Assembly (NCBI GenBank): GCA_014529385.2
Contig: CM043950.1
Location: forward strand, 151,906,945-151,966,944
From: Adiantum capillus-veneris
Taxonomy: Eukaryota > Streptophyta > Polypodiopsida > Polypodiales > Pteridaceae
Length of the DNA stretch: 60,000 bases
Direction: 5' to 3'
The position numbers and the translations under genes were made by a program. The notes below the pieces were generated by a model. It was not told the origin of the DNA and did no database searches. It saw nothing but the letters and a program-made list of their open reading frames with translations. Numbering within the stretch: position 1 is the first letter of the stretch; each line of letters opens with the position of its first letter. Positions 35,107-45,990 of the stretch are shown here, piece after piece.

Positions 35107-38100
35107 ATGGCTGACAACAACAACACAGATGTGTTCAAGATGTTTGCTGCTGAGGACAGGTTGGATGGGGACAACTACCCTATGTGGGCTTATATGATGC
35201 AACATGTTCTTGTGTCAAAAGGTGTCTGGAACATTGTGCAGGGCATTGATGTACGTCCTGGTTCTGAAGATGTAGGCGATGTTGAGGATGTTGCAGGTCT
35301 TGCTGCAAGGATTGCAGCTGTTAGAGTTGTTTTGCCTACAGCAGAACAAGCTCGTTGGGATGTTAAGGATGCGCAGGCTCATGCATTGATTGCGTTGTCT
35401 GTGAAGCGCACCATTATTCCTCACATCCGTTTAGCAAAATCTGCAAAACAGGCTTGGGATATTCTAGCAGGTCTTTATGCAAGCCGCAATGAGGCTAAAA
35501 TTGCTTTGCTGCGTAAAGAGCTAGAGTCGAAGATTATGCATGAGGAAGATGATATGGACACTTTCCTTGCTAGTGTCAAGGATATCAATGAGCAACTCAT
35601 TTCTGCAGGTGAAGTCATTTCTGACAGTTCCCTTGTGCAGACTGTTCTTGATGCCTTACCAGATTCCTACCAGACTTTTGCTAGTACTTGGAGACTGATG
35701 ACCCAAGGAAATCCTGAAGTTGTCAAGTTTGATGCATTATGCACATTGCTGTTGCAAGAGTCACTTTCTAGAAAAAACAGGACTAGGCAGCGTGCAGTTG
35801 AACAGGCTTTTATTGCTTCTCAAAGAAAGGGTGGTAACAGTAATGCAGCCACTTCTTATGGTTCTGCTGCGAGTGGCAAAAATTCTGTTCCTAATGCTTC
35901 TGCTGGCAGCACTTCGTCTGGCAATTCTGGTGATAAGGGAAAAAAGAAGATGCGTTGCCATTATTGTAAAGCCAATGATCACTTGATCAAGTCGTGTCCT
36001 AAGTTGAAGGCCAAAGAGGCTAAGAAGAAAGAGGGTGGTTCCACTGCAAATGCTGGTTCCACTACAAATGCAGCCATTGTTGAGTCTTCTGTGAAAGGAG
36101 ATTGTGATGCTGATGTTGATGCAGAATGGGCTTTTAGTGCAGAGTGCACTTACAATCCTGTTGTCCATGATGCATGCTTGTCAGTTGCTGCAGATTCACA
36201 TGTGTGGTATTTCGACAGTGGTGCTACAAAGCACATTACCTCACATCGTGAATTGTTTACCTCTCTCGAGTCTGTCCCTCATGGGAATTCAGTCACTTGT
36301 GCCAACAACGCCTCTTATCCAGTTCAGGGAGTTGGAAAGATTGTGCTCACTGCTGCTAATGGCAGTTCCTTCACACTTGTTGATGCACTTTATGTACCTG
36401 GGATCAAGAAGAATCTATTGTCTGTATCCGCACTTGCTAGACTTGGACTTGTAGTCAAATTTGTGGATGACAGATGTACAGTTCATGATCTCAGTTTTGG
36501 TGATGAAATTGTTGCATCTGGGCTTTTGTGCCGTCGGCTGTATAAGCTCACTTTGTATGACAAGTGTGGACAAAATTTTGCAAATGCTGTTGCAGATTCA
36601 AGGGCTATTTCAGATGCAAAACTTTGGCATGCACGTTTTGGTCATCTGAATTTTGCCAGTTTGCTGCGTTTGCAGAAATCTGATATGGTTGCTTCTTTGC
36701 CGCCTCTTGAAGCACCTATCAAACATGTTTGTGAAGGCTGTATTCTGGGTAAAATGCAGCGTTCTAAGTTTCCAAAGGATGGTTCAGTTAGGGCCACATG
36801 CAGGTTGCAGCTTGTGCATAGTGACGTTTGTGGGCCCATGCAAACTCCGTCCTTGGGCAATTACCTGTACTTCGTGACTTTCATTGATGATTACTCCAGG
36901 CATGCGTGGGTATTTCCGCTTAAAGCGAAGTCCGAAGTTTTTATGTGCTTCAAACAATTTTTGGCTATGGCTGAAAATGTCTCAAAATGTACTATGGGCA
37001 CCCTCCGTTCCAATCGAGGGGGGGAGTATATGTCTCATGAATTTAATGCATTTCTGGCTAGTCGTGGGATAAAACACCAATGTACAGTGCCTTATACACC
37101 TCAGCAAAATGGTGTTGCTAAGAGGAAAAACAGGTCACTAACGGAAATGGCACGATGTATGGTCAAAAGTCAAGCTTTACCGCATTCTTTTTGGCTTGAG
37201 GCCATCATGTGTGCCACTTATGTACTTAACAGGTGTCCTACGAAAGCTTTGCAGTCTATTACTCCATATGAAGCATGGCATGATAGAAAACCTTCTATTG
37301 AGCACATGCGTGTTTTTGGCTGTTTGGCATATGCTTTGGTGCCACAAGTGCAGCGCAGAAAATTGGATGATAAGGCTGTCAAATGTATTTTTGTTGGTTA
37401 TAGTGCTGAAAGCAAAGGTTACAGGTTGTATCACCCGCAAACAAAACGTATTTTGGTTTCACGGGATGTAGTGTTTGTGGAAGATTCTGTTCAACCCTTG
37501 CTGTCATGTACTAGAGACAGTAATGTAAGCTCACAGGACATTTATGACACTTTGTTGCCTCTTTTCAGTGGTGGAAATACGAATGTAAGTTCCAATGAGG
37601 CAAATGTACAGCCTATGGGGGTTTCTGAAAATGTTTTAGAACAGCCTATTACTGATGCAGATGTACATGATGTACTTGATGAGGAAAGGGCTGAAAATGA
37701 GCAGGCTAGAGGTATGCCAAAATGGCTGGTGCACACTTTGCGTGACAGTAAATTGGATGCACCTTTATCTAGTCGTACTCGTTCAGGCTCTCGCCATGCA
37801 TCTTATGCATCAGATTGTTATGCTTTGGCTGTGTCTAGTTTACATGATGTTGAGGAGCCTCTGTCTTTTGATGAAGCACAGAATTCAGAAAATTGGATTG
37901 CTGCCATGAAATCAGAATATGATGCACTTATAGAGAATGACACATGGACTTTATGTGATTTGCCTCCTGGCAAAAAGGCCATTGGTACAAAGTGGGTTTA
38001 CAAGTTGAAACGCAAGCCGGATGGTGAGATCGATCGCCATAAGGCTCGACTTGTTGCAAAGGGTTATGCACAACAAAAAGGCATAGATTATGAAGAGACT

Positions 38101-39393
38101 TTTGCTCCCACTTGTCGTATGACTACTGTGCGTTTTCTATGTGCATTGGCAGCTCATTTTGGTTGGGATGTACATCAATCAGACATTGTTACTGCTTTCT
38201 TGAATGGTGACATATTTGAGGAAGTTTATGTAACGCAGCCTCGCGGTTTTGTCATAAAAGGACAAGAGGACAAAGTGTGCAAATGTAAGAAGGCTTTGTA
38301 TGGGTTGAAGCAATCTCCTCGTGCTTGGTATGAGAAAGCTGACACTCATTTGGTTAAACAAGGCTTTCGTAACAGTCCAACAGAAAGCACATTGTATGTA
38401 AAGCGTGAGGATGATGTATTTCTCATTGTGGTTCTTTATGTTGATGATTTGCTGATCACTGGACCAAATGAGAGACATATTGCTGAATTTAAGGCTGATT
38501 TGAATGCTACTTTCAAGATGAAAGATTTGGGGCTGTTGCATCATTACTTGGGTATACAGTTTAAGCAGTGTGATGGAGGTATTGCCTTGTGTCAGAAAAG
38601 TTACATAGAGACATTGCTATGTAAGTTTGGACTTGAGGATTGCAAACCTATTGCCACTCCCATGGAAACAGGTTTGAAGTTGAGTCTACATGATGCTGGC
38701 GATCCTGCTGATGTCACTCTTTACCAAACTGCTGTTGGCTGCCTCATTTATGTATGCAACACGAGGCCAGATATTCAGTTTGCAGTCTCGCAGGTCAGCA
38801 GATTTATGCATAGCCCAGGGTCTAAGCATTGGCAGGCTGTCAAGAGGATTTTCCGCTACCTTAGTGGCACTTTACATCTTGGCTTGTTTTATCCCAAGGG
38901 GGGATCATTGCCGCCAGACTTACATGCTTTTTCGGACTCAGATTGGGCTGGTTGTTTTGACACGCGAGTGTCCACAAGTGGTTTTTGTTTCATGCTTGGC
39001 AGTTCATGTATATCATGGTTGAGCAAGAAGCAACCTACTGTGGCCACTTCGAGTTGTGAGGCTGAGTACAGGGCAGTCTTCACAGCTACGGTTGAGTGTG
39101 TATGGCTCAGACGCCTTATGGCTGACTTGGGTGTTGGACAGGACACTGCCAACACTATCTACACTGACAGTCAGAGCGCATTGGCAGTTGCGAGGAACCC
39201 AGTTTTTCATGCTCGCACAAAGCACATTGAGGTGCATTACCACTATGTCAGGGAGAGGCTCTCAGCAGGAGAGATCAGCTTGGCTTATGTGCCAACACAG
39301 GACAACCTTGCAGATCTTTTCACAAAGGCATTGTCTCGTGAGAAGCTTGAAGCTTTCCGCAAAGCCTTGGGCTTACTCCCCTTTGTGGACTGA
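35107..39393 (+). CDS. copia-A Gag-Pol polyprotein (1428 codons, uninterrupted)
   Basis: This single frame encodes Gag, protease, integrase, reverse transcriptase and RNase H. The start at 35107 is preferred over the in-frame ATG 20 codons upstream, because it sits in ACCATGG and the older copy's homology begins there. Gag (UBN2-like) is about 1-250; zinc knuckle CHYCKANDHLIKSC 284-297; protease FDSGATKHITS with D370; GAG-pre-integrase LWHARFGHLNFASLL; integrase about 560-740; RT with YVDD at 1111-1114; RNase H with DSDWAG, CEAEYRA and TDSQSA. Oddity: of the DD35E triad only D573 is present; position 636 is Asn (AAT, 37012) and 672 is Lys (AAG, 37120), where the decayed relative has Asp and Glu. 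The element may therefore be unable to integrate with its own enzyme. Confidence 0.95.
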   Translation: MADNNNTDVFKMFAAEDRLDGDNYPMWAYMMQHVLVSKGVWNIVQGIDVRPGSEDVGDVEDVAGLAARIAAVRVVLPTAEQARWDVKDAQAHALIALSVKRTIIPHIRLAKSAKQAWDILAGLYASRNEAKIALLRKELESKIMHEEDDMDTFLASVKDINEQLISAGEVISDSSLVQTVLDALPDSYQTFASTWRLMTQGNPEVVKFDALCTLLLQESLSRKNRTRQRAVEQAFIASQRKGGNSNAATSYGSAASGKNSVPNASAGSTSSGNSGDKGKKKMRCHYCKANDHLIKSCPKLKAKEAKKKEGGSTANAGSTTNAAIVESSVKGDCDADVDAEWAFSAECTYNPVVHDACLSVAADSHVWYFDSGATKHITSHRELFTSLESVPHGNSVTCANNASYPVQGVGKIVLTAANGSSFTLVDALYVPGIKKNLLSVSALARLGLVVKFVDDRCTVHDLSFGDEIVASGLLCRRLYKLTLYDKCGQNFANAVADSRAISDAKLWHARFGHLNFASLLRLQKSDMVASLPPLEAPIKHVCEGCILGKMQRSKFPKDGSVRATCRLQLVHSDVCGPMQTPSLGNYLYFVTFIDDYSRHAWVFPLKAKSEVFMCFKQFLAMAENVSKCTMGTLRSNRGGEYMSHEFNAFLASRGIKHQCTVPYTPQQNGVAKRKNRSLTEMARCMVKSQALPHSFWLEAIMCATYVLNRCPTKALQSITPYEAWHDRKPSIEHMRVFGCLAYALVPQVQRRKLDDKAVKCIFVGYSAESKGYRLYHPQTKRILVSRDVVFVEDSVQPLLSCTRDSNVSSQDIYDTLLPLFSGGNTNVSSNEANVQPMGVSENVLEQPITDADVHDVLDEERAENEQARGMPKWLVHTLRDSKLDAPLSSRTRSGSRHASYASDCYALAVSSLHDVEEPLSFDEAQNSENWIAAMKSEYDALIENDTWTLCDLPPGKKAIGTKWVYKLKRKPDGEIDRHKARLVAKGYAQQKGIDYEETFAPTCRMTTVRFLCALAAHFGWDVHQSDIVTAFLNGDIFEEVYVTQPRGFVIKGQEDKVCKCKKALYGLKQSPRAWYEKADTHLVKQGFRNSPTESTLYVKREDDVFLIVVLYVDDLLITGPNERHIAEFKADLNATFKMKDLGLLHHYLGIQFKQCDGGIALCQKSYIETLLCKFGLEDCKPIATPMETGLKLSLHDAGDPADVTLYQTAVGCLIYVCNTRPDIQFAVSQVSRFMHSPGSKHWQAVKRIFRYLSGTLHLGLFYPKGGSLPPDLHAFSDSDWAGCFDTRVSTSGFCFMLGSSCISWLSKKQPTVATSSCEAEYRAVFTATVECVWLRRLMADLGVGQDTANTIYTDSQSALAVARNPVFHARTKHIEVHYHYVRERLSAGEISLAYVPTQDNLADLFTKALSREKLEAFRKALGLLPFVD

Positions 39394-39468
39394 TCCTGTC
39401 CTCAGGGCATGGCACTTCCCTTTACTCATGTGCCAGCTCTCGTTCACCGCATCACTCCAGGGGGGATT

Positions 39469-39695
39469 TGTTACCATATACATGTGGTAGTGATGTGTGT
39501 GAACACACTAGGACCGCCGGGGCATTTTTTCCCTCTTTAGGAGGTTTTTCCCCCCGTGCATTGTATATACGCCCATCACTCTAGGGCTATCTATCTTTCC
39601 ATTGCGCACTAAGTAACACACTCTCTATTGTGTGCCTTGAGCTTCCTTCGTCTTCTCCAAGCTGTGTGTGTTTCTCTGCAACCCTAATTCCAACA
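39469..39695 (+). repeat. 3' LTR of copia-A
   Basis: 227 bp; identical to the 5' LTR apart from one T/C change in the GGTTTTT-CCCCC run. Confidence 0.96.
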
Positions 39696-39700
39696 CCTGA

Positions 39701-41058
39701 GGCCCTCCTGCAATCATGACATTCGCTGCAGGTGGATTCATTCTTTGCTGCACCCTTTCTGGAATGCGTCCCCGATAATTTGGATTGTACCAACATCTTT
39801 CATCACTATGGCCAAACACTTGACATGTTTGACAATAAGGCCTCTCTGGCATACCTAGTTTTGTAAGACCCAAATTGTTCAATTGACTGACAATCATCTG
39901 ACTGATGTCTTCTTTTCCAGGAACTGTCTGCTCCCTGCTTTTACCCTTTTTCTCTTTGTCCTTCTCCTTCCTGGAGGATTTCTTCTTTTTCTTCTTCTTT
40001 TTCTTTTTCTCTGACCAATCATCATCTTCTTCATCAGAATCCTTTTCAGACTCTGAGTCTTCCTCATCTGAGGAGTCATCTGTTTCTTCATCATCTTCTT
40101 CATCCTCTGAATCTGATTCTTCCCTTTTGGAAGATTTCTTTCTCTTCTCAAGGCTTCCATACCTTCTTTCTGCCCTTGTGGCTGCTTCCACCAACTCATT
40201 GAAATCTGCTTCATTGTTGATCACTCCTCTTCCTGCTACTGAACTGCGCAGCTCCAGATTCAATCCTCTACAAAAATAATAGCCCAACTGTTCAAATGAT
40301 GGCCTCTGTGCTGCCAACAATCTGTTGTTGAGGTTTCTAAATTTCTGAGCATAGTCTTCCACTAGCAATTTTCTTTGCTTCATCTTTCTCATTTTGATCA
40401 AGATATCCTTAGGGGTCTTTTCCTCCCTGAATCTTGCCAAAAATCTGTTTCTTAATGCTTCATATGTTGGAAAAGCTGCAATACCATACTGCATAAACCA
40501 AGCCATTGCCTTCCCCTGCAATGTGGCAGCAAAATGCTCCTTCTTGGTAGCATCATTATGGATCACATTGTATCCACTTGCCATCCACCTGGTCTCAAAC
40601 TGCCCCACATGACTGTCAGCATCCTCCTTGGATTTCCCGCTGAACTTAGCCGCCCCCACTTTCGGGTTGGGTACTGGTTGAGCCATCACTACAGGTTGTG
40701 GTTGGAGTTGATTCACTGGTACTGGTACCGGTACTTGTCCTTGATTTGTTTGTCTCAAAGGGTCAAATGGTAATGGTGGTGTGTGTGTTTGAAACTGCAG
40801 CCTTCTTGGTCTAAAAACCTGATTGACTGCTAATGCTCCCACAAACCTTTGCAGGTTCAGATTAGAAATCTCCTCATTCTGTTGCTCAAAATCTTCGATA
40901 TTGCTAGAAGAAGTACTACTTAGCCTTTCAGGAGTTGACGGTTGACTGCCTTCCTCCTCTTCTTCTATTGTTGCGGATGAACCTACTCCTTGCCTGCTAC
41001 GAAAACGTGTCCAATAAGGATGTTGTGCAGACTGGCGACCATCCTCCTCTTCACTCAT
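39701..41058 (-). pseudogene. Gag part of the polymerase-less element
   Basis: Minus-strand Met at 41058 (MSEEEDGRQSAQ). It has a Ser/Glu-rich N-terminus and a Pro/Gln-rich stretch, then a Retrotrans_gag domain (FSGKSKEDADSHVGQFETRW, FAATLQGKAMAWF, LRNRFLARFREEKTPKDILI, YYFCRGLNLELR; about 40150-40650), a long acidic then Lys-rich tract, and a zinc-knuckle-like YCQTCQVFGHSDERCW. The frame is interrupted by copia-A at 39700. Counting out the 5183 inserted bases keeps the same frame into 34517-32114, so this was one frame of about 1250 codons. As it stands it would end inside copia-A LTR sequence. Confidence 0.85.
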
Positions 41059-41061
41059 ACA

Positions 41062-41418
41062 TTAAGTCGGCTTGCCAGTTGCTTGTCGGCTGAGAGCGTA
41101 CTTCCTCCGAAGTTCCAAGTATCTCCTGAGTTGCCGGATGTTCACAAACGACCAACTTACAGGGAGATCATATATGCCAACCAGATGAATGCACCGGAAG
41201 AGGATCACCACTTTGATTCTAATACACTTCTGCACATCCCTAGGCAATTGTGGAAAGTACTCCCGCAGAAAAATTCTGTCGTACTCCTGCTTTTCTTCTT
41301 CCTCTGTTACCCAATTGCGAAATCTGATTAGCAAATCATTTCCTTCTTCCTCTTCTGACTCCCAATGTTGAAATTCATATAGCAGGTCTGTAACATCCTC
41401 CTCTGTCATCAGAAACAC
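41062..41418 (-). CDS. 118-codon ORF upstream of gag in the polymerase-less element
   Basis: It starts at the Met at 41418 (MFLMTEEDVTDLLYEFQHW), about 60 bp after the LTR, and ends at 41062 with only three bases (TGT) between its TAA and the gag ATG. The protein is acidic in its first half and basic at the end, with no domain I recognise. Ogre/Tat-lineage gypsy elements also carry an extra ORF before gag, but I see no specific similarity. The tight stop-start spacing suggests that gag translation may depend on reinitiation. It may be a real element protein or only a regulatory upstream ORF. Confidence 0.5.
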   Translation of the reverse strand: MFLMTEEDVTDLLYEFQHWESEEEEGNDLLIRFRNWVTEEEEKQEYDRIFLREYFPQLPRDVQKCIRIKVVILFRCIHLVGIYDLPVSWSFVNIRQLRRYLELRRKYALSRQATGKPT

Positions 41419-41478
41419 TTCAGTCCTCTACGCCACAGGTAAGGAACAGATCCGAAACATTTTGCAGGATCGCCAAAG

Positions 41479-41977
41479 TGTAATGGGGTTGATCAGGAAA
41501 AGGCTTAAACAGATTCTGAATATTCTCTGATAATTGCCTAACACTTAACCAACCACCAATACAGGACTACACAGTATGTATGCACTTCAAACCTTCAGAT
41601 ACTTCATCGACAAGATCAAAGGGAATACATATATCTCATATTTATACTCAGGATTTCATCAGTTATTCATCAGCATAGATCAGAATCAGACCAGACAATA
41701 GACAGATAGATATAACTGCCGCCTTCCATTTCCCATCATCATCCCACACCTCAGTGTCATCCCCTTACTTCCTTACATCATCGAAGATCACAAAAGATAC
41801 AAAAGCCCCTACGAAAAGTTACATCCTTTCACATAATGTCTTTTCCTACTTACTTCCTAATAGGTTTCTGATTATCTCCTGAGTTGACTCTGACCTGATG
41901 ACTTACTGATTGGAATCTGAAGTCATCCTGACAGTTCCCTGACTGCATATTAATTATGGTAAAGGTCCCCTTTACCA
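41479..41977 (-). repeat. 5' LTR of the polymerase-less element
   Basis: 499 bp; minus strand TGGTAAAGGGGACC to CCCCATTACA. The following minus-strand bases (TGGCGATCCTGC from about 41475) are in PBS position. Confidence 0.92.
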
Positions 41978-42480
<503 letters not shown>

Positions 42481-42483
<3 letters not shown>

Positions 42484-44880
42484 CTTCGACCATGCTACCC
42501 TCGGGGCGAGCCCTTTGACGAACAAACCCCTTTAATTTCTTCATAAATCTCTCCAAGAAGAACATCCACCTGCTATGGACCACCTTAGCAACTGCAACTT
42601 TATCGACCACATACACAAGTACATGCATTTGGATGGTAAGAATGTTTGTTGGAAAGTACTTCTCCACCATGCACATTGCTTCAATAGCATTTAAGCGTGC
42701 TGCATCGATGTTGTCTTCTCTTATCTCTTTTGAATTGATCCAGCATACCAACTCACTAATTTTGTAGATTGTTGTTCTAATTTAATCTGTAAAACAACCC
42801 TTTATGGCAATTGGTAAGATGAACTGTAAAAATTTGTGCCAATTGTGAGACTTAAGACCACCGAGATTGTCATCTCTTGTAAAAGTTGTTTTCAAACTTC
42901 GCATGCACCTTGTGGGAGTTTTGAATGAAGCTATGGTTTTCTTCATTTTTTGCTCTTCTGCACGATTCAGAACCCATGGACCTTTTGGTATAGCAAACTT
43001 TCCATTGGATTTAAGTCGAGGCCACATCTCTGGCATTCGACCCATAGCCTGGAGGTCATCTCTTTGGGCCTTGCTTTTTCTTTTTCCAGTGATGGTTTTC
43101 CATATGATCTCCCCCACATTCTTGAACATGTGCATTGAGTCAAGCAAATGATTAATTAGCAGGTCACTTTACTACGGGAGTTCATGGAAAATAGAAAGTC
43201 TTTTCATTCCAGGTGGCATCCAATCTCCCCTCTCTAGCCACATGTTTTTCCAATCGCTCACTTTCAGTTGATGCATGTCATGTTTGCATATGTTTGGTCC
43301 ATGTAGCTCATGTCCTTCAGGCAAAAATCTACCATGCTCCTCGTAAACTGTCTTGCTCAAATGCTTAGAGCGACGGAAGCTCAGTCGAGGATCACATTTC
43401 GGACATGCATGATTGCCCGAGTAACTCAAGCCAGAGAAACATCACAAAATTAAAATATAAAAGTGTTGGCATAGCTAGGAATCACATGTGTGTGAGGGTT
43501 TTTAAGGCACTTACCTAAGCACTCACTGAAGCCTGGCCAATCGTGCATGGTCCACATGAGAATGCCTTGCACATGTACATTCCGTCGTCTCATTGGTTGG
43601 GACATATCAACCACATCGATTCCTGTCCACAAGATTTGGAGCTCTTCTATAAGTGGTGCGAGATAGACGTCCATGTTCTTTGCTTTGTACTTCCTGGGAC
43701 GATCAATGACAACAACAGATGGCACTTCTTGATAGCGGGCCATGGTGGAAGATTATAATTATCCAGACAAATAGGTCACGTGCTCCATGATGAATTCCAT
43801 AATCCAAATGGGTTTACTCCATCCATTGCCAGACCAAAGCGGATACATCGAGGCTCGTCCTTAAATGTAGCCAATTTTTCTCTATGTGCTTCCATGTACG
43901 AGAGTCAGCAGGTACCCGTATCACATCATCTGTCGATCTAGTATTTGAGTGCCATGTCATCCAAGTCGCTATGGATTTGCACGTGAACATGCTCTTTATT
44001 CTTGAAATGATAGGAAAGTGTCGAAGGACCTTTGCCGAAATACATTTTCCTTGTGTGTCCTCCCTGTACCTGTTTGATCCACAATTGGGACACTGTTCCA
44101 AGTTTGCATACTCATTGCAAAAGAGTATATAATCATTAGGACATGCATGTATTTTGTGATAATCCATGCCCAAATTAGTAAGAAGCTTTTTAGCGGCTGG
44201 ACGGGTAGGGGACATGTGATTCCCTTCTGGCAAGATTTTCTCATTGAGCAACCTGTCGTTAGCTGAACAAGTCAGTGCTTTGATCACTTTATATGAACTG
44301 TAATTTGCACTTTATTGTGCTTAGGATACAATGTATTTACCTGAAAAGCTCTGTGACTGAGGCGTTAGACCAGACTACAAATTCAGCATTGCCAACGCGG
44401 TACGGAGAACTGACATTTTTGCACCAGTTTTAGAGCGGCATGCATGCAAGACTTTGCATCATCTCGCCCTCTTTATCGTTGCTATCATGCTGTCAATATG
44501 AACGGGATGGATGAGGTTGGTCCACAGTACAATGTTGTCGCCTTCTATGTTGGAATCCATGTCAAAGAACGCGTCCAACATCTGCTCCATCTCTACTTAT
44601 TGAAACGCTGCATCAGGTATTAGTTGGGAGGACTCAGTCGATGGCTGCTCATTTGAAAATCGTCTTCTCTGGGATGGAGTTGGAGCAATATCTACTTGTG
44701 AAGTTTGACCTTCAATCTCTAGACCATGAGATCGATAACGCAGGTCTTGTAGTTGCTCTATCGGAAACAGACCGTGATTGCGTATGCGTTGGTCGCAGAT
44801 TTTTCGTTTTTGAAAGATCTGATGCTTGCAATGCGCACAAGGACATGCCATCCTATCATCCATACTTTATCTACCAATGA
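42481..44880 (-). pseudogene. CACTA-2 transposase, truncated by (CT)n
   Basis: Minus strand, from a Transpos_assoc-like start (ACPCAHCKHQIFQKRKICDQ, 44597-44863) through tnp2: CPNDYILF...CPNCGSNRYRED (43814-44287), RPRKYKAKNMDVYLAPLIEE and QGILMWTMHDWPGF (43450-43743), SYSGNHACPKCDPR and GDWMPPGMKRLSIFHELP (43172-43429), ITGKRKSKAQRDD (about 43080), then the start of DUF4218 (RWMFFLERFMKKLKG), cut at GSMVEG by the (CT)n array at 42480. It is more complete in tnp2 than CACTA-1 but lacks the rest of DUF4218 and DUF4216. Stops and frameshifts lie between the blocks. A GTAAGT donor near 43516 suggests an intron in tnp2 whose acceptor is not clear. Confidence 0.8.
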
Positions 44881-45536
44881 TGCAACAAATAATTAAAACA
44901 CTCTAGTTGTTATAACTACACACTACTAAGCACATGACAATAGATGACAACTTCACATTCTCTAGCCAGGCCCGATCCCCGCACACCTCGATCTAGAGGT
45001 GTACGGAGATTAGGACCACAGGGTAATAATCTCGTCTTTATTGGTCAATGACTATATATTAAGGTTCTTGAAGTTTATGTGCACTTTTGAAGTTTAATTA
45101 CGTTTTTTCTTCTATTTGCTCCTAGCTCTAACAACCTCATATTCTCTAGCCACGCCCGATTCTCGCATACCTCGGTTTAGAGATGCACGAAGATTAGGAC
45201 CACAGGGTAATAATCTCGTCTTTATTGGTCAATGACTATATACTTAGTTTCTTGAAGTCTGCGTGCACTTTTGAAGTCCGATTGCGTTTTTTCTACTATT
45301 AATTTGTCGCTAGCTCTAACCTAACCTATAATATAATCTAACCTACAATCTAACCTAACCTATAACCTAAACCTAACCTAACTTAATGTAACCTAACTTA
45401 TAACCTATAACCTAACCTAACCGAAGTCCGTTTGCGTTTTTAGAAGTACACGAGTCATCTTCGAAGTTCGTTCGCGTTTTTTCTACTATTAATTTGTCAC
45501 TAGCTCTAACCTAACCTATAATCTCACCTAACCTAA
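44881..45536. repeat. 184 bp tandem repeat followed by CCTAA-rich repeat
   Basis: Two 184 bp units start ATTCTCTAGCC at 44957 and 45141 and end in CTAGCTCTAAC; parts of a third follow. From about 45310 the sequence is rich in CCTAACCTAA and CCTATAACC variants. The last CCTAA (45532-45536) is the target duplication of gypsy-B. No gene. Confidence 0.75.
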
Positions 45537-45837
45537 TGTCATAAAATCTAATATCTAACCAACCCAAATGATTTTCTCATATTAAATTGATCACTTAATG
45601 TGGGAGAATAAATGGGAACAAGTGTTAAGATATAGATATGTGCTTATATATCTATCTCAACACGGGGCCAATAGTAAAGGGGCCCAAATGGGAGATGGTC
45701 TATCAAGAGCAAGGCTAACCAATGGAGCATAAGACCTTAGGGTTAGCTTCATTGAAGACCTCCAATAATGTGTGTAAAGTCCTTTGACCTTAGGTAAGCT
45801 AGGGCTGAGCTTGAGGTGGGAACCCGGCCCAAGCTCG

Positions 45838-45990
45838 AGGTGCTTGTCGTGCTTGAGGTGCTTGTCATGCTTGAGGTGCTTGATTAAGATGCTTGAGGTG
45901 CTTGACTGGCTCCATGCTTGAGGTGCTTGACTTGGTGCATGATTAAGGTGCTTGAGGTGCCTTGAGAAGCTTGCCTGAGATGCTTGTGGG
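45838..45990. repeat. LTR-internal minisatellite (GCTTGAGGT units)
   Basis: Imperfect units around GCTTGAGGTGCTTG. The 3' LTR copy (about 56575-56790) has roughly one unit more plus a short extra duplication, so the array changed length after insertion. Confidence 0.75.

Larger units (their letters stand above)
34518..39695 (+). mobile_element. copia-A: complete, young Ty1/copia element
   Basis: LTRs of 227 bp at 34518-34744 and 39469-39695 differ at about one site. Target duplication CCTGA (34513-34517 and 39696-39700). The iMet PBS TGGTATCAGAGC is at 34747-34758, and the polypurine tract AGGGGGGATT at 39459-39468. One uninterrupted polyprotein frame. It is inserted in the gag frame of the polymerase-less element, on the opposite strand. 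A truncated, older relative lies at 7025-11625. Confidence 0.97.
31551..41977 (-). mobile_element. Polymerase-less LTR element (Gag-protease-coiled coil), split by copia-A
   Basis: The LTRs are 31551-32050 and 41479-41977, nearly identical, flanked by TCCCCCC on both sides (31544-31550 and 41978-41984). After removal of copia-A the element is about 5.2 kb. On the minus strand it has a possible PBS (TGGCGATCCTGC, tRNA not identified), a 118-codon ORF, then one long gag-protease frame that runs almost to the 3' LTR. No reverse transcriptase, RNase H or integrase exists, so it must depend on another element. Gag features point to Ty3/gypsy. Confidence 0.85.

Noticed and set aside
45310-45536. 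True telomere
   Set aside because: The CCTAA units are irregular, internal and not the plant CCCTAAA type; at most a telomere-like interstitial repeat.
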